Source of the DNA: Leptothrix cholodnii SP-6
GTDB lineage: Bacteria > Pseudomonadota > Gammaproteobacteria > Burkholderiales > Burkholderiaceae_C
Reading direction: 5' to 3'
Assembly: GCF_000019785.1 (NCBI RefSeq)
Contig: NC_010524.1
Coordinates: forward strand, 4,514,001-4,578,000
Length of the DNA: 64,000 bases
Position 1 is the stretch's first letter; every line of letters begins with the position of its first letter. Below, piece by piece: positions 63,943 through 64,000 of this stretch. The notes beneath the pieces are model-generated. The model did no database searches, had not been told where the DNA came from, and saw only the letters and a list, made by a program, of their open reading frames with translations. A program made the translations under genes and the position numbers.

Positions 63943-64000
63943 TCAGGGTTCATCGCGTGCGGGCGCGGCCGTGTCGGGCCCGAAGCCGTAGGCGAAATTG
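63943..64000 (-). CDS. 3' end of a further CDS, cut by window edge
   Basis: The last 58 bases read in one frame on the minus strand as NFAYGFGPDTAAPARDEP followed by TGA. The composition fits the neighbouring genes, and the stop lies 21 bp before the start of the 381-residue protein, so this is probably the preceding gene of the same operon. Too short to identify. Confidence 0.4.
   Translation of the reverse strand, partial: NFAYGFGPDTAAPARDEP

Overview
The window is a very GC-rich, densely coding bacterial chromosome segment. Gene content (cyanophycin synthetase pair with its DUF1854/ABC partner genes, a proteobacterial type VI secretion system, betaproteobacterial-style GatB, DUF4124 and DUF4197 proteins) suggests a betaproteobacterium of the order Burkholderiales, perhaps the Leptothrix/Sphaerotilus/Ideonella/Rubrivivax group. 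The order is fairly secure; the genus is a guess. No rRNA, tRNA, CRISPR array, insertion sequence or integrase was seen.

Region 1 (1-4.9 kb): a beta-oxidation group on the minus strand, with a TetR-type regulator, an acyl-CoA dehydrogenase and a fused 3-hydroxyacyl-CoA dehydrogenase/enoyl-CoA hydratase that runs off the left edge. Region 2 (5-7 kb): an HNH endonuclease, a glycine-zipper lipoprotein and a small Cys-rich protein. Region 3 (6.7-14.6 kb): a cyanophycin locus. A DUF1854 protein and an ABC exporter-type protein are divergent from a cyanophycin synthetase paralogue with a degenerate, truncated ligase domain and a full-length CphA. Region 4 (14.6-25.5 kb): housekeeping genes (zinc metallopeptidase, chemoreceptor, DUF4197 protein, thioredoxin-like protein, gatB, DUF4124 protein, pyrE, exonuclease III, CofD/YvcK-like protein, outer-membrane protein, metallo-hydrolase). 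A perfect 650-bp tandem duplication sits across the convergent ends of the metallopeptidase and chemoreceptor genes and leaves both intact.

Region 5 (26.2-40.3 kb): part of a type VI secretion system (T6SS): membrane complex tssJKLM, then tagF, a PpkA-like kinase, an M15 peptidase, and on the other strand an OmpA protein, a PppA-like phosphatase and an FHA protein. Sheath, baseplate, Hcp and ClpV genes are not here. Region 6 (40.5-51.2 kb): signalling genes. These are a secreted protein made of 14-residue repeats, a second Ser/Thr kinase, a membrane sensor with a c-type heme motif, a very large hybrid histidine kinase, and the Trk potassium uptake pair trkA-trkH behind an FNR-like site.

Region 7 (51.2-64 kb): a VgrG effector island, all on the minus strand. 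Reading in the direction of transcription it holds an unrecognised 381-aa protein, a predicted ADP-ribosyltransferase toxin, a TPR-methyltransferase, VgrG, a DUF6484-like protein, a PAAR-like DUF4150 protein, a beta-ketoacyl-synthase-like protein that seems to have lost its catalytic residues, an AHH-family nuclease toxin, two immunity-like proteins, a DUF2169 protein and a HEAT-repeat protein. The most promising material for new biology is here: the ADP-ribosyltransferase, the AHH nuclease with its neighbours, and the ketosynthase-like protein.
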